NCBI RefSeq assembly: GCF_036924745.1
Contig: NZ_JAZHSD010000001.1
Coordinates: 2,790,001-2,854,000 of the forward strand
Direction: 5' to 3'
Source of the DNA: Bradyrhizobium sp. AZCC 1693
Lineage (GTDB): Bacteria; Pseudomonadota; Alphaproteobacteria; Rhizobiales; Xanthobacteraceae
Length of the DNA: 64,000 nucleotides
In this document: positions 8,933 to 17,334 of the stretch, in pieces
How positions within the stretch are numbered: position 1 is the first letter of the stretch
Layout: each line of letters opens with the position of its first letter
Translations under genes and position numbers: made by a program
Notes under the pieces: generated by a model
Told to the model about the DNA's origin: nothing
Databases searched by the model: none
The model's input: only the letters and a program-made list of their open reading frames with translations

Positions 8933-9613
8933 TTATAATTTTCGCAGACGTGTGCTGGGCACCGGCGACCGCTCTGTCCCGCGCGGGGCGACCACCGAAA
9001 AATCCGGCTGATCCTCGAGTACCAAAGCGCCGGCGCCGAGCACGCATTGCTTGCCGATGGAGACATGATCGCGGATCGTGACGTTCACGCCGACGAAACT
9101 TCCTGATCCAATGCGCACGCCGCCGGATACGACCACATGCGAGGCCAGAAAGGTGTCATCCTCGATAGTGGAGTGATGGCCGATGTGATTGCCGCTCCAT
9201 AGCGTGACGTTCGCGCCAATGTTGACGAAGGGCTGGATGGTGTTGTCTTCAAGGATGAAGCAATTTTCCTTCGCGTCAAAGCCGGGAAAGAAAGTTGCGC
9301 GGCTGCTCAGGTAAGAAACCAGCGCATAGCCCTTCGAGCGCGCGGCCGCTACTTTTTCCGCCCGTAGCACGTTGAGCCTCACATAGCTGACGGCGACGAA
9401 CATCCGGTGGCGCGCTGGAGGAAATTTGTCCGCCACCTCTTCAAACGCGACAACCGGTCGGCCACGAAACTCCGATTGCTTGAGGAAGGCGCCGTCCACC
9501 GTGAAGCCAACGACCTCGTACTCCGAGTCGTGCGTAAAGTAGAAATCCGCCAACTCCGCGATTTCCCCGGTTCCAAATATGACGATTTTTCGCGATGAAT
9601 CTGATCCAGTCAT
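8933..9613 (-). CDS. NeuD/PglD-family sugar O- or N-acyltransferase (left-handed beta-helix)
   Basis: The protein is 226 residues long. Residues 9-26 (KIVIFGTGEIAELADFYF) form the N-terminal PglD-type nucleotide-sugar binding half. From about residue 110 hexapeptide repeats build a left-handed beta-helix (TIQPFVNIGANVTLWSG ... DHVSIGKQCVLGAGA). The GNHIGHHSTIED stretch contains the histidine expected to be the catalytic base. Members acetylate sialic acid or amino-sugar nucleotides using acetyl-CoA. It fits the glycan-decorating theme of the preceding genes. The start at 9613 gives an N-terminus directly before the Rossmann strand. Confidence 0.8.
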   Translation of the reverse strand: MTGSDSSRKIVIFGTGEIAELADFYFTHDSEYEVVGFTVDGAFLKQSEFRGRPVVAFEEVADKFPPARHRMFVAVSYVRLNVLRAEKVAAARSKGYALVSYLSSRATFFPGFDAKENCFILEDNTIQPFVNIGANVTLWSGNHIGHHSTIEDDTFLASHVVVSGGVRIGSGSFVGVNVTIRDHVSIGKQCVLGAGALVLEDQPDFSVVAPRGTERSPVPSTRLRKL

Positions 9614-9751
9614 TGCAACCTTCTAGCGCATGATCGCTGACGAGCCCACGGTCGGAACGTGATTTTCACCATTATTCCCGGATCAGCGCAACGCCACCCT
9701 TCCCCCCACCGAAGCATCGGCGTGGCGGAACATCCAGGGGTATTGATAGCG

Positions 9752-12700
9752 CTAATGGATGAAAAAGCCCGCGTACCAGCCGGAGGGCCCGGTGCCTTCG
9801 TGCTGGCCGGAAAGATCGTGCATCGCTTCCGCGGCCGGGAATGGCTGCAACAGGCCGATATGCTCCGGTGAGAAAAGAGCAGGCTGATGGCTCGCCTGGA
9901 AGTGTGGATCCGGGTCGGGCCGATCCGCATATTGAGGGTTCGCAGCGGCGGCAATATCCTCGGTCAGGAACCTGAAGGCATTTTCGTCGACGACGGCAAA
10001 CGCTGACATGCTTTTCGCCAGCGAACCACCGGCGTTCGCTTGCTGTGAAAGAGCGCCGATCACGCCATCCCCATTGAAATCCTGCTGAAAGCTGACTTCC
10101 AGCGACTTCAGGGTACCGCTGCTTCCGGAGACGGCGCCAATGGGGCTCGAAATGTAGTTGCCATTACTGTCAACGTTCCACGCCGTGTAGCTGTCGGATC
10201 CCGCAAGCTTCCAAGCCACCTGATAGCCGCCGCTGGTCTGGACCGCCCCGATCGGGACCCAGCTGGACTGGCCGGCTATGACATTTGCTCCGCCGTACTT
10301 AAGTGATGGCCCCGTCGCGGTGTCGATGGCCCATAGGTAAAAGTTATTCCCAATTGTGACGAGCGCGGTGGATGCTGCCGCCTCAAACACCGAAGCTCCA
10401 GCAATCCCGATCGTTCCGTCGCCGTTGAGATCCTGCTGGAAGCTGGTTTCCAGCAACTTCAGGGGGATACTACCCCCAGACGTATTGCCGATGGCGATCG
10501 AGACAAAATTTCCAGTGCTGTCGGTGTTCCACAGCGTGTACGCATCGGATCCCGCAAGCTTCCAGGCCACCTGATAGCCGCCTGCAACCTGCTCCGCTCC
10601 GATCGGCGACCAGCTTGACTGCCCTACCACAATGCTTGCACCGCCATACTTGATGGTCGGACCAACCGTAGTTCCATTGGCATATAGGGAATATGTATCG
10701 CCAGCCGTCGTCAGAGTCGTCGAACCGGCGGCTTCAACAACAACCATTGGAAGACCAATCACTCCGTCCCCGTTGAGGTCCTGGAGAAAACCGATCTCGA
10801 GCGCCTTAAGCATGCTGCTGCTCCCGGATAGATTCCCGATTGAGCTGGAGACAAAATTGCCGCTGCTGTCGACGTTCCAGGCTGTGTAGACATCGGCTCC
10901 CGCCAGCTTCCAGGCGACTTGATAGCCATCCGCGGTCTGCTCGACGCCGATCGGCGTCCAACTGGCGGCACCCGCAATGATATAGTTTCCGCCATACTGC
11001 AGTACGGGGCCGGATGTTGTGCCGTTGGCGTGCAGGTAGAAGTACCTGCCAGCCTGGCTGAGGCTCGTCGAACCAGACGTTTCAACGGCAATCAGCGATG
11101 GAATGCCGATCACGCCATCGCCGTTCAGATCCTGTTGGAAACTGGTCTCGATCGCCTGCAACGACGGACTGGATGCAGAAGTCGGAGCGATGGCGTTGGA
11201 GACATAATTGCCGCTGCTGTCGGCGTTCCAGACAGCGTACTGATCGCTGCCGGTAAGCTTCCAGACGATCTGATATCCGCCGGCCGTCTGTTCCGCCGCA
11301 ATCGGCTTCCAGGCCGACGCCACGACCGCGACACCATTGTATTTGAGCGCCGGCCCGGTGCCGCCGGTGCCGAGGTAGAAATAGCTCCCCATGGAAGTCA
11401 GGCTGGTCGCCCCCAGCGATTCAATGAGGACGGGAGTGGCCACGCCCATGAAGTCACTGCCGGCAAGCTGGAGATTGCCGGAGATATCAATTGCGAAATC
11501 GGCTACCTGATCACCGTTAATGTCGCCTTGGACAACGGTGACGCCGAGAGAGCTGTTGAAATAGTAGTTCAGCTGTCCGGCAGCGCCACCAAACCCCGAA
11601 GTCCCAATGAAGACAAACTGATCGAGCGTTCCCGTACTACCAATCGCATCGATTCCACTGAGGTCGATGTGGTCTGTGCCCGTCGCGAAATCGATGATCT
11701 TGTCATGCTGGCCACTCGTGGCCGAGCTGTCACCCAGCAGGAACACGAATATGTCGCCGCTGCTGCCGCCGGTCAGATTGTCGACGCCGGCGCCGCCGAT
11801 GAGCTTGTCGTTTCCGGCGCCGCCGATCAGCGTATCGGCGCCGCCGCCGCCCGACAGCGTACAGCCCGTGTCGCTTGCGGTCAGCCTGTCATTGCCGCTG
11901 CCGCCAATGGCTTTCTCGATGGTCGCGCTGAGCGCGATTCCGATATTGTTGGTAAGGCCGCCTACCGACGAAAAGGCGCCCGCGTGCAGGTCGATGGTCT
12001 GCGCCGCCGAATAGCCGGAGCAATCGAGCGTGTCGGTGCCGCCGCTGTCATAGATCGTCAGCGCCGGCGCTGAAGTGTAGTTGCCGAAATTGAAGACCGC
12101 GCCGGCATTGCTGTTGAAGCCATAGACGGTATCGCCGGTTCGCGTCGAGGTCGCCGCGCCGTACATCGAAGCCACGGCGTAGATGTCCGCCATCTGCGGC
12201 GTCACGACGTAGCGGTACGAACTCCCGGAATAATTGGGCTCCGAGAAATACGACATGATGGAATATTGCCAGGTGTCGTTGGCGTAGGTCGCATTTGTCG
12301 AATACGACGCGCTGCCGTTGTAGGGCCCTTGGTGGCCCAAGCCGAGCGCATGTCCGATTTCGTGGACGTAGGTCTGGTAGGCGTAGCTATCGATGCCGGT
12401 CTTGCCGTCGTTCGCACCGCCGTCGGTGGTGACCCAGTTGGAACTGATGACGATGTTCATCGACGCGATCGCGCCCGAGCCGTACCAACTCCCGCTGGCA
12501 TAGGCCTGCATCGAACCGGAATTGCTGAACGTGATATTCGCCGTGCCGGACGTCTGGACGAAAGTGATGTTGGCGACGTCAGACCACGCCTGCAGCGCCG
12601 ACTGCGCAAGGAACTTCTCGGCCGCGTTCAGCGCATTGATATTGTAGGTGATGGTATTGGAGGCCCAATGATGGGCGATGGTGCTGTTGTATTGCCAAAA

Positions 12701-12922
12701 GCCGTTGACGAGGTAATCGGCGAGCGTCGCGATCGACGCAACCGGCTTCGCAGCGCTCGTAACCACCGTGGTCACGGTATCGGCCGCCAGGGCGAAAGGC
12801 TCGCCTTCATCGACGAAGAGCGTTTCGTTCACCCCCTCGTGCGCCGCCACGGGCGCGCCGTTGCCGGCGTCCGGCGCCGCAAAGGTCCAGACGTCATCGA
12901 ACGGCGAATCGTTCTTCCTCAT
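9752..12922 (-). CDS. Serralysin-like (M10) RTX metalloprotease with four tryptophan-rich C-terminal repeats
   Basis: The 1056-residue protein lacks a Sec signal, as expected for a type I secretion substrate. The zinc site HEIGHALGLGH lies at 187-197 and the Met-turn SIMSYF near 223, the metzincin signature of serralysins. RTX nonapeptides follow, with GGxGNDxL-type blocks at DNA 11743-11907. Four repeats of about 113-117 residues then follow (DNA 10040-11422), each ending in a DLNGDGVIG-type calcium loop. The repeats resemble the W_rich_C family (PF07483) known from cyanobacteria and Bradyrhizobium. The last 90 residues are unlike the repeats. I chose the ATG at 12922 (MRKNDSPFDD) over 12976. 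No type I secretion genes are visible nearby. It probably acts outside the cell. Confidence 0.85.
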   Translation of the reverse strand: MRKNDSPFDDVWTFAAPDAGNGAPVAAHEGVNETLFVDEGEPFALAADTVTTVVTSAAKPVASIATLADYLVNGFWQYNSTIAHHWASNTITYNINALNAAEKFLAQSALQAWSDVANITFVQTSGTANITFSNSGSMQAYASGSWYGSGAIASMNIVISSNWVTTDGGANDGKTGIDSYAYQTYVHEIGHALGLGHQGPYNGSASYSTNATYANDTWQYSIMSYFSEPNYSGSSYRYVVTPQMADIYAVASMYGAATSTRTGDTVYGFNSNAGAVFNFGNYTSAPALTIYDSGGTDTLDCSGYSAAQTIDLHAGAFSSVGGLTNNIGIALSATIEKAIGGSGNDRLTASDTGCTLSGGGGADTLIGGAGNDKLIGGAGVDNLTGGSSGDIFVFLLGDSSATSGQHDKIIDFATGTDHIDLSGIDAIGSTGTLDQFVFIGTSGFGGAAGQLNYYFNSSLGVTVVQGDINGDQVADFAIDISGNLQLAGSDFMGVATPVLIESLGATSLTSMGSYFYLGTGGTGPALKYNGVAVVASAWKPIAAEQTAGGYQIVWKLTGSDQYAVWNADSSGNYVSNAIAPTSASSPSLQAIETSFQQDLNGDGVIGIPSLIAVETSGSTSLSQAGRYFYLHANGTTSGPVLQYGGNYIIAGAASWTPIGVEQTADGYQVAWKLAGADVYTAWNVDSSGNFVSSSIGNLSGSSSMLKALEIGFLQDLNGDGVIGLPMVVVEAAGSTTLTTAGDTYSLYANGTTVGPTIKYGGASIVVGQSSWSPIGAEQVAGGYQVAWKLAGSDAYTLWNTDSTGNFVSIAIGNTSGGSIPLKLLETSFQQDLNGDGTIGIAGASVFEAAASTALVTIGNNFYLWAIDTATGPSLKYGGANVIAGQSSWVPIGAVQTSGGYQVAWKLAGSDSYTAWNVDSNGNYISSPIGAVSGSSGTLKSLEVSFQQDFNGDGVIGALSQQANAGGSLAKSMSAFAVVDENAFRFLTEDIAAAANPQYADRPDPDPHFQASHQPALFSPEHIGLLQPFPAAEAMHDLSGQHEGTGPSGWYAGFFIH
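10040..11422 (-). repeat. Four tandem ~340-350 bp coding repeats in the RTX protease gene
   Basis: Repeats begin near 11422, 11083, 10735 and 10384 and read toward lower coordinates, giving unit lengths of 113, 116 and 117 codons before the last. Each unit contains YGG...W.PIG.EQT..GYQVAWKL, then WN.DS.GN, and ends in a D-x-N-G-D-G-x-I-G loop that should bind calcium. Protein similarity between units is high by eye, but the units are clearly diverged, so this is not a recent duplication. Confidence 0.85.
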
Positions 12923-13266
12923 CGATCGGGGCCTATCAGCAGGTCGTTCGGTTGCGAGAGAATCGTAAAAGCACACGGGAAACTAGAATCGCGCCTATTA
13001 ACGCTTGTTTACCAGCCGGGCTTATTGCGCGCTTGCTTTACGGCGCATTACGGCAAAAAGCAGAATCCCGGCTGTTATCCGTAGTCTTGCGGGGGCCGGA
13101 TTTTCGGTTCCGCCAGGCAGGTGCGCGTCCGGACTAGGGTGCCACCGCGCCGCCCAGGATGGCCCGGCCGGACGCCGAACAAGCTGTTGGAAATCGGCGC
13201 CAGATTTGTTTAAGTCGGATCGGGCTGCTCCTTCCCACGCGAAATCCAAAAAACAAAGGTTTCTCA
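12923..13266. other. Divergent intergenic region
   Basis: About 344 bases lie between the RTX protease and the CoA-transferase, which point away from each other. I see no RNA gene or clear operator. An AAAGG ribosome-binding site sits about 9 bases before the CoA-transferase start at 13267. Confidence 0.5.
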
Positions 13267-14460
13267 ATGCCTTTCTCCCGCGCCTCGCAGGCATTGTCCC
13301 GCTTCACCGTGCTCGATCTGACCCGCGTCCGCTCCGGGCCCACCTGTGTGCGGCAACTGGCAGACTGGGGCGCCAATGTCATCAAGATCGACGCACTGCT
13401 GGAAGACGGCGGCGGCGAGCAGCCGGGCGGCCCGCGCCAGGGCTCGGATTTCCAGAATCTGCACCGCAACAAACGGGCCATGACGCTGAACCTGAAGGAC
13501 CCCAGGGGCCTCGACGTGTTCAAGCGGCTGGTGGAACAAGCCGATGTCGTGGTCGAGAATTTTCGTCCCGACGTGAAAGCAAAACTCGGCATCGACTATG
13601 AGAGCCTGCGCCGGATCAACCCGCGCCTCGTCTATGGCAGCATCTCCGGTTTCGGCCAGGACGGTCCCTACCACAAGCGGCCGGGCTTCGATCAGATCGC
13701 ACAGGGCATGGGCGGGCTGATGTCGATCACCGGTGCGCCCGGCCAGGGCCCGATGCGGGTCGGCATCCCCGTCGCCGACCTTACCGCCGGGCTGTTCTGC
13801 GCGCTTGGCATCCTCACCGCGCTTTTGGAGCGCGACGTCTCCGGCGAGGGCCAGTGGGTGCAGACCTCGCTCTTGCAGGCGCAGATCTTCATGCTGGATT
13901 TCCAGGCCTCGCGCTGGCTGATGGAACAGGACGTGGCCAAGCAGGCCGGCAACAACCATCCGACCTCGATCCCGACCGGCGTGTTCAAGACCTCCGACGG
14001 CTACATCAACATCGCCACCACAGGCGGGCGAATCTGGGAACGCTGCGCGCAGGCGATCGGCGCGCCCGAACTCGTCACCAATCCCGACTATGCCACCGCG
14101 CCCGCGCGCTCGAAGAATCGCGACGCGCTGAACGAAGCGATCGGCAGGCTTACCGAGAAGAAGTCGACCGACACCTGGGTCAAGGAATTGAACGAGGCCG
14201 GCGTGCCCTGCGGCCCGATCTACTCGATCGACCAGATGTTCGACGATGCCCAGGTCAAACACCTCGGCATCGCGCAACACGTGCCGAACGACGAGAACCG
14301 CCACATCCAGCTCGTCGGCCAGCCGGTGACGCTGTCGCGCACGCCAAGCAAGATGGCCGCGCGCCCGCCGGAATTCGGCGAGCAAACCGAAGAAGTACTG
14401 GCCGAGTTCGGCTTTGCGAAAGACGAGATCGCGGAGTTGCGCCAGCGCAAGGTGGTGTGA
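13267..14460 (+). CDS. CaiB/BaiF family class III CoA-transferase
   Basis: A 397-residue enzyme of normal family length. It should move CoA between carboxylic acids through an aspartyl-CoA thioester. The catalytic aspartate lies in GIPVADLTAG (about residue 174), and the family blocks VLDLTRVRSGP, NKRAMTLNLK, VENFRP and YGSISGFGQDGPY are all present. The ATG at 13267 is preferred to upstream starts because it begins just before the first conserved strand and has AAAGG upstream. It is the first gene of a probable operon with the AroQ-like and EthD-like genes (42-base gap), which suggests CoA activation of a small carboxylate. The acid substrate cannot be predicted. Confidence 0.9.
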   Translation: MPFSRASQALSRFTVLDLTRVRSGPTCVRQLADWGANVIKIDALLEDGGGEQPGGPRQGSDFQNLHRNKRAMTLNLKDPRGLDVFKRLVEQADVVVENFRPDVKAKLGIDYESLRRINPRLVYGSISGFGQDGPYHKRPGFDQIAQGMGGLMSITGAPGQGPMRVGIPVADLTAGLFCALGILTALLERDVSGEGQWVQTSLLQAQIFMLDFQASRWLMEQDVAKQAGNNHPTSIPTGVFKTSDGYINIATTGGRIWERCAQAIGAPELVTNPDYATAPARSKNRDALNEAIGRLTEKKSTDTWVKELNEAGVPCGPIYSIDQMFDDAQVKHLGIAQHVPNDENRHIQLVGQPVTLSRTPSKMAARPPEFGEQTEEVLAEFGFAKDEIAELRQRKVV

Positions 14461-14502
14461 TCCGCCACACTGCCTAGTCACCATCCTCGTGAAAGGCATT
14501 CC

Positions 14503-14979
14503 ATGCGCATCATGATCCTCAATGGCCCGAACCTCAACATGCTCGGCATCCGCGAGCCGCACATCTACGGCTCGACCACGCTCGACGCCATCAAGACGTC
14601 GTGCGAGGAGTTCGCGGCTTTCGTCGGCGCGGAGCTTTCGTTCCATCAGTCCAACCACGAGGGCGTGCTGGTCGATCTGATCCAGTCCGCACGCACTGCG
14701 GCGGACGCGCTGATCATCAATCCTGCCGGCTTCTCCTTCACGTCGATTGCCATCTACGACGCTCTGAAGATCTTCGAGGGTCCGATCTACGAGGTGCACA
14801 TCTCCAACATCCATGCCCGCGACGAGTTGCACCGGCACTCCAAACTCTCGGCAGCGGTGAAAGGCGTGATCGCGGGCCTCGGGCCGTACGGCTACATCGT
14901 CGCCATGCAGGCCGCGCTGCAGGGTGCCGGCAAAATGCCGGCGTCGCTGCCGGCGGCGGTGCGCGTCGGCCCGAAATGA
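14503..14979 (+). CDS. Type II 3-dehydroquinate dehydratase-like protein with altered substrate residues
   Basis: The 158-residue protein has the type II dehydroquinase fold signature. NGPNLNMLGIREPHIYG carries the catalytic Arg17 and Tyr22. Asn73 follows in INPAG, His99 in VHISN and Arg106 in IHARDE. Two residues that hold the substrate in authentic enzymes are changed, however. The THTS histidine is Phe79 (SFTS), and the arginine of the EFRRHS block is His110 (ELHRHS). The numbering equivalence is my own alignment from memory. The gene lies between a CoA-transferase and an EthD-like gene rather than with shikimate genes. I read it as a catabolic paralogue that dehydrates a different compound; a true aroQ role cannot be excluded. 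Confidence 0.8.
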   Translation: MRIMILNGPNLNMLGIREPHIYGSTTLDAIKTSCEEFAAFVGAELSFHQSNHEGVLVDLIQSARTAADALIINPAGFSFTSIAIYDALKIFEGPIYEVHISNIHARDELHRHSKLSAAVKGVIAGLGPYGYIVAMQAALQGAGKMPASLPAAVRVGPK

Positions 14980-14994
14980 CGGATGGAGCCTGAT

Positions 14995-15702
14995 ATGCAG
15001 GGAGCCGGCTATCTCGCCATCTGGAGCGATCTCGCAGCCCAAGACGAAACCGACTGGGCGCACTGGATCACGCGCGAACACGCCGCCGAGCGCGTCGGCA
15101 TCAACGGCTTCCTGGCGTGCCGCATCTTCCGTGCGCTGGGCGTCTCGGTGAACCGCTACTTCATCCTCTACGAACTCGAGGACGAGCGCGTCGTCGGCGG
15201 CGCGGATTATCTGGCGCGGCTGAACGCGCCGACGCCGTGGTCGCAGCGCATCATGCCCCGGCTCGGCAATTTCGCGCGCGGCGGCGGCCGCATCGCAGCG
15301 TCAGCCGGCACCGGCCAGGGCGGCATCGTCGCTCCCCTGCGCCTCGACGCCGCGCCGTCCTGGGACCCCGCCGCACTTGTCGTCGAGCTCGCCCGCCTCG
15401 ACCGCATCATCGCCGCGCGGGTCCTGCTCACCGACATCGCGCAGACCTCGATCAAGACTCGGGAAAAGGGCATGCGCGCCAACGACGGCTCCTTCGCTGC
15501 CCTGTTGCTGATCGAGGGATTGGACGAAGCCGCGGTCCGCGACGCGCTCCACCATCTGCGCAAGACGCTCCCTGCCGAGGATCGCGGCGCCATCGACAGC
15601 CTGCCGCTCTACCGGCTCGCCTTCAACCTGCCGAAGCGACTGCTGCCGGGCTCGGAGAGTCGACGGTCAGCAAAATTGCGAAAACAACCCCATGCAAAGT
15701 AG
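14995..15702 (+). CDS. EthD/DUF4286-like hypothetical protein (two ferredoxin-like halves)
   Basis: A soluble protein of about 235 residues with two similar halves. The first holds WITREHAAERVGINGFLACRIFR and the second ends in LLLIEGLDEAAVRDALHHLRKTL, in the manner of duplicated EthD-like dimeric alpha-beta barrels. The ATG at 14995 has GGAG eight bases upstream and is preferred to the ATG at 14983. The gene follows the AroQ-like gene within 15 bases and is likely cotranscribed. The last ten residues and the stop codon are encoded by the interspersed repeat at 15671, so the original C-terminus may have been replaced. The function is unknown. Confidence 0.65.
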   Translation: MQGAGYLAIWSDLAAQDETDWAHWITREHAAERVGINGFLACRIFRALGVSVNRYFILYELEDERVVGGADYLARLNAPTPWSQRIMPRLGNFARGGGRIAASAGTGQGGIVAPLRLDAAPSWDPAALVVELARLDRIIAARVLLTDIAQTSIKTREKGMRANDGSFAALLLIEGLDEAAVRDALHHLRKTLPAEDRGAIDSLPLYRLAFNLPKRLLPGSESRRSAKLRKQPHAK

Positions 15703-15704
15703 AA
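15671..15704 (+). repeat. Interspersed 34-bp repeat, copy 1
   Basis: This stretch, reading CAAAATTGCGAAAACAACCC followed by CATGCAAAGTAGAA, recurs at 61401-61434 with only two differences. A small hairpin, CAAACGC-TTC-GCGTTTG (15747-15763), lies 42 bases downstream. The arrangement resembles the short dispersed elements common in Bradyrhizobium genomes. It overlaps the 3' end of the EthD-like gene and lies between convergent genes. Confidence 0.7.
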
Positions 15705-15786
15705 ATGGGGCCCGCTCCATCCGAAAACACAAGATCTAGACTAGCGCAAACGCTTCGCGTTTGTCGCAGACAATGACGGTGAAACG

Positions 15787-17298
15787 CTACGCCTTCGCCG
15801 GCCGCAGCATGCGCGTGACGCTGCTGAAGGCCCTGTCGATCACCGGCCAGAACAACAGCACGATCGCCAGCGTCGTGATCGAGCCGACCAGGCCGTTCGA
15901 CCAGAACACCTTCATATCGCCGCCGGAGCCGATCATCGACAGGCGGAACGCATCCTCGGCGCGGTTGCCGAGCACCAGCGCCAGCGTGAATGGCGCCAGC
16001 GGAATGCCGATTTTTTTAAAGACGTAACCGACCACGCCAAAACCCAGCATCAGCCAGATGTCGAACATCGCGTTCTGGATCGCGTAGGCGCCGATCGCGC
16101 AGGATACCACGATCATGGGTGCTACGGCCGCGAACGGCACCCGCAGGATGGAGGCGAAGATCGGCACCGTCGTCAGCACCAGCACGAGACCGACGACATT
16201 GCCGAGATACATCGAGGCGATCAGGCCCCAGACGAAATCCTTGTGCTCGACGAACAGCAGCGGACCCGGATTGAGGCCCCACACCATCAAGCCTCCGAGC
16301 AGGATCGCCGCGGTGCCGGAACCGGGAATGCCGAGCGCCAGCATCGGCAGCAGCGCCGCGGTGCCGGAAGCATGCGCCGCCGTCTCGGGCGCGAACACAC
16401 CCTCGATGCGGCCCTTGCCAAAACTGTCCTGGTCCTTGGAAAAGCGCTTGGCGAGGTTGTAGCCCATGAAGGACGCGGCGATCGCGCCACCCGGGGTGAT
16501 GCCGAGCCAGCAGCCGATGAAGGAGGAGCGAAACAGCGTCACCCAATATTTCGGCAAATCCTTCCACACGGACAGCACGACGCGCAACGAGATGCCGGCG
16601 GCGTGGCCGCGCAGCGCCAGCCGCTCTTCCATCGTCAGCAGGATCTCGCTGATGCCGAACAGGCCGATGACCGCGACCAGGAAGTTGACGCCGCGCAACA
16701 GCTCCGCCGAACCGAAGGTCATCCGCAACTGGCCGGACACGGTGTCCATGCCGATGCCGGCGAGCAAAAGGCCAAGCGACATCGAAATGACCGTCTTGTG
16801 CTTGGCCTCGCGGCCGAGGCCGACGAAGGAGCAGAAGGTCAAGAGGTACACCGCGAAGAATTCGGGCGGCCCGAATTTCAGTGCGAACGACGAGATCATC
16901 GGGGCCAGGAAGGTGATCAGCATCACCGCAACCAGCGAGCCGATGAACGACGAGGTGAAGGCCGCGGTCAGCGCTTCCGCCGCCCTGCCCTGTTGCGCCA
17001 TCGGATAACCGTCAAAGGTGGTCGCGACCGACCAGGCTTCGCCGGGGATGTTGAACAGGATCGAGGTGATGGCGCCGCCGAACAGCGCGCCCCAGTAGAT
17101 GCAGGACAGCATCACGATCGCCGAAGTCGGGTCCATCGTGAATGTCAGTGGCAGCAGGATCGCCACGCCGTTGGGGCCGCCGAGGCCCGGCAGCACGCCG
17201 ACGAAAATGCCGAGCACCAGCCCGAGCATCATCAGCAGCAGCGTCTTCCAGGTCAGCAGCACGGCGAAGCCATGCATCAAGAGGCCCAAGGCTTCCAT
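15787..17298 (-). CDS. tctA: Tripartite tricarboxylate transporter large permease TctA
   Basis: The 503-residue polytopic protein has the TctA family blocks near the N-terminus (LGIFVGVLPGLGGPNGVAILLPLTF) and FGGAITSILFNIPGEAWSVATTFDGYPMA shortly after. It also has the second inverted half with GITPGGAIAASFMGYNLAK and GIPGSGTAAILLGGLMVWGL. Length and helix content are normal. It forms the ion-coupled channel of a TTT system for a carboxylate, working with TctB directly upstream (37-base gap) and a periplasmic TctC. The substrate cannot be told from sequence. Confidence 0.93.
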   Translation of the reverse strand: MEALGLLMHGFAVLLTWKTLLLMMLGLVLGIFVGVLPGLGGPNGVAILLPLTFTMDPTSAIVMLSCIYWGALFGGAITSILFNIPGEAWSVATTFDGYPMAQQGRAAEALTAAFTSSFIGSLVAVMLITFLAPMISSFALKFGPPEFFAVYLLTFCSFVGLGREAKHKTVISMSLGLLLAGIGMDTVSGQLRMTFGSAELLRGVNFLVAVIGLFGISEILLTMEERLALRGHAAGISLRVVLSVWKDLPKYWVTLFRSSFIGCWLGITPGGAIAASFMGYNLAKRFSKDQDSFGKGRIEGVFAPETAAHASGTAALLPMLALGIPGSGTAAILLGGLMVWGLNPGPLLFVEHKDFVWGLIASMYLGNVVGLVLVLTTVPIFASILRVPFAAVAPMIVVSCAIGAYAIQNAMFDIWLMLGFGVVGYVFKKIGIPLAPFTLALVLGNRAEDAFRLSMIGSGGDMKVFWSNGLVGSITTLAIVLLFWPVIDRAFSSVTRMLRPAKA

Positions 17299-17334
17299 TT
17301 ACAGGGCTTCCATCAGTTCAATCCCACCGGCAGC

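Noticed and set aside
13264..15081. 605-codon minus-strand frame over the CoA-transferase and AroQ-like genes
   Set aside because: Antisense to two intact recognisable genes, with no domain character.
15747..15763. Hairpin between convergent genes as a rho-independent terminator
   Set aside because: The stem is only seven or eight pairs and has no T-run. It more likely belongs to the dispersed repeat element.
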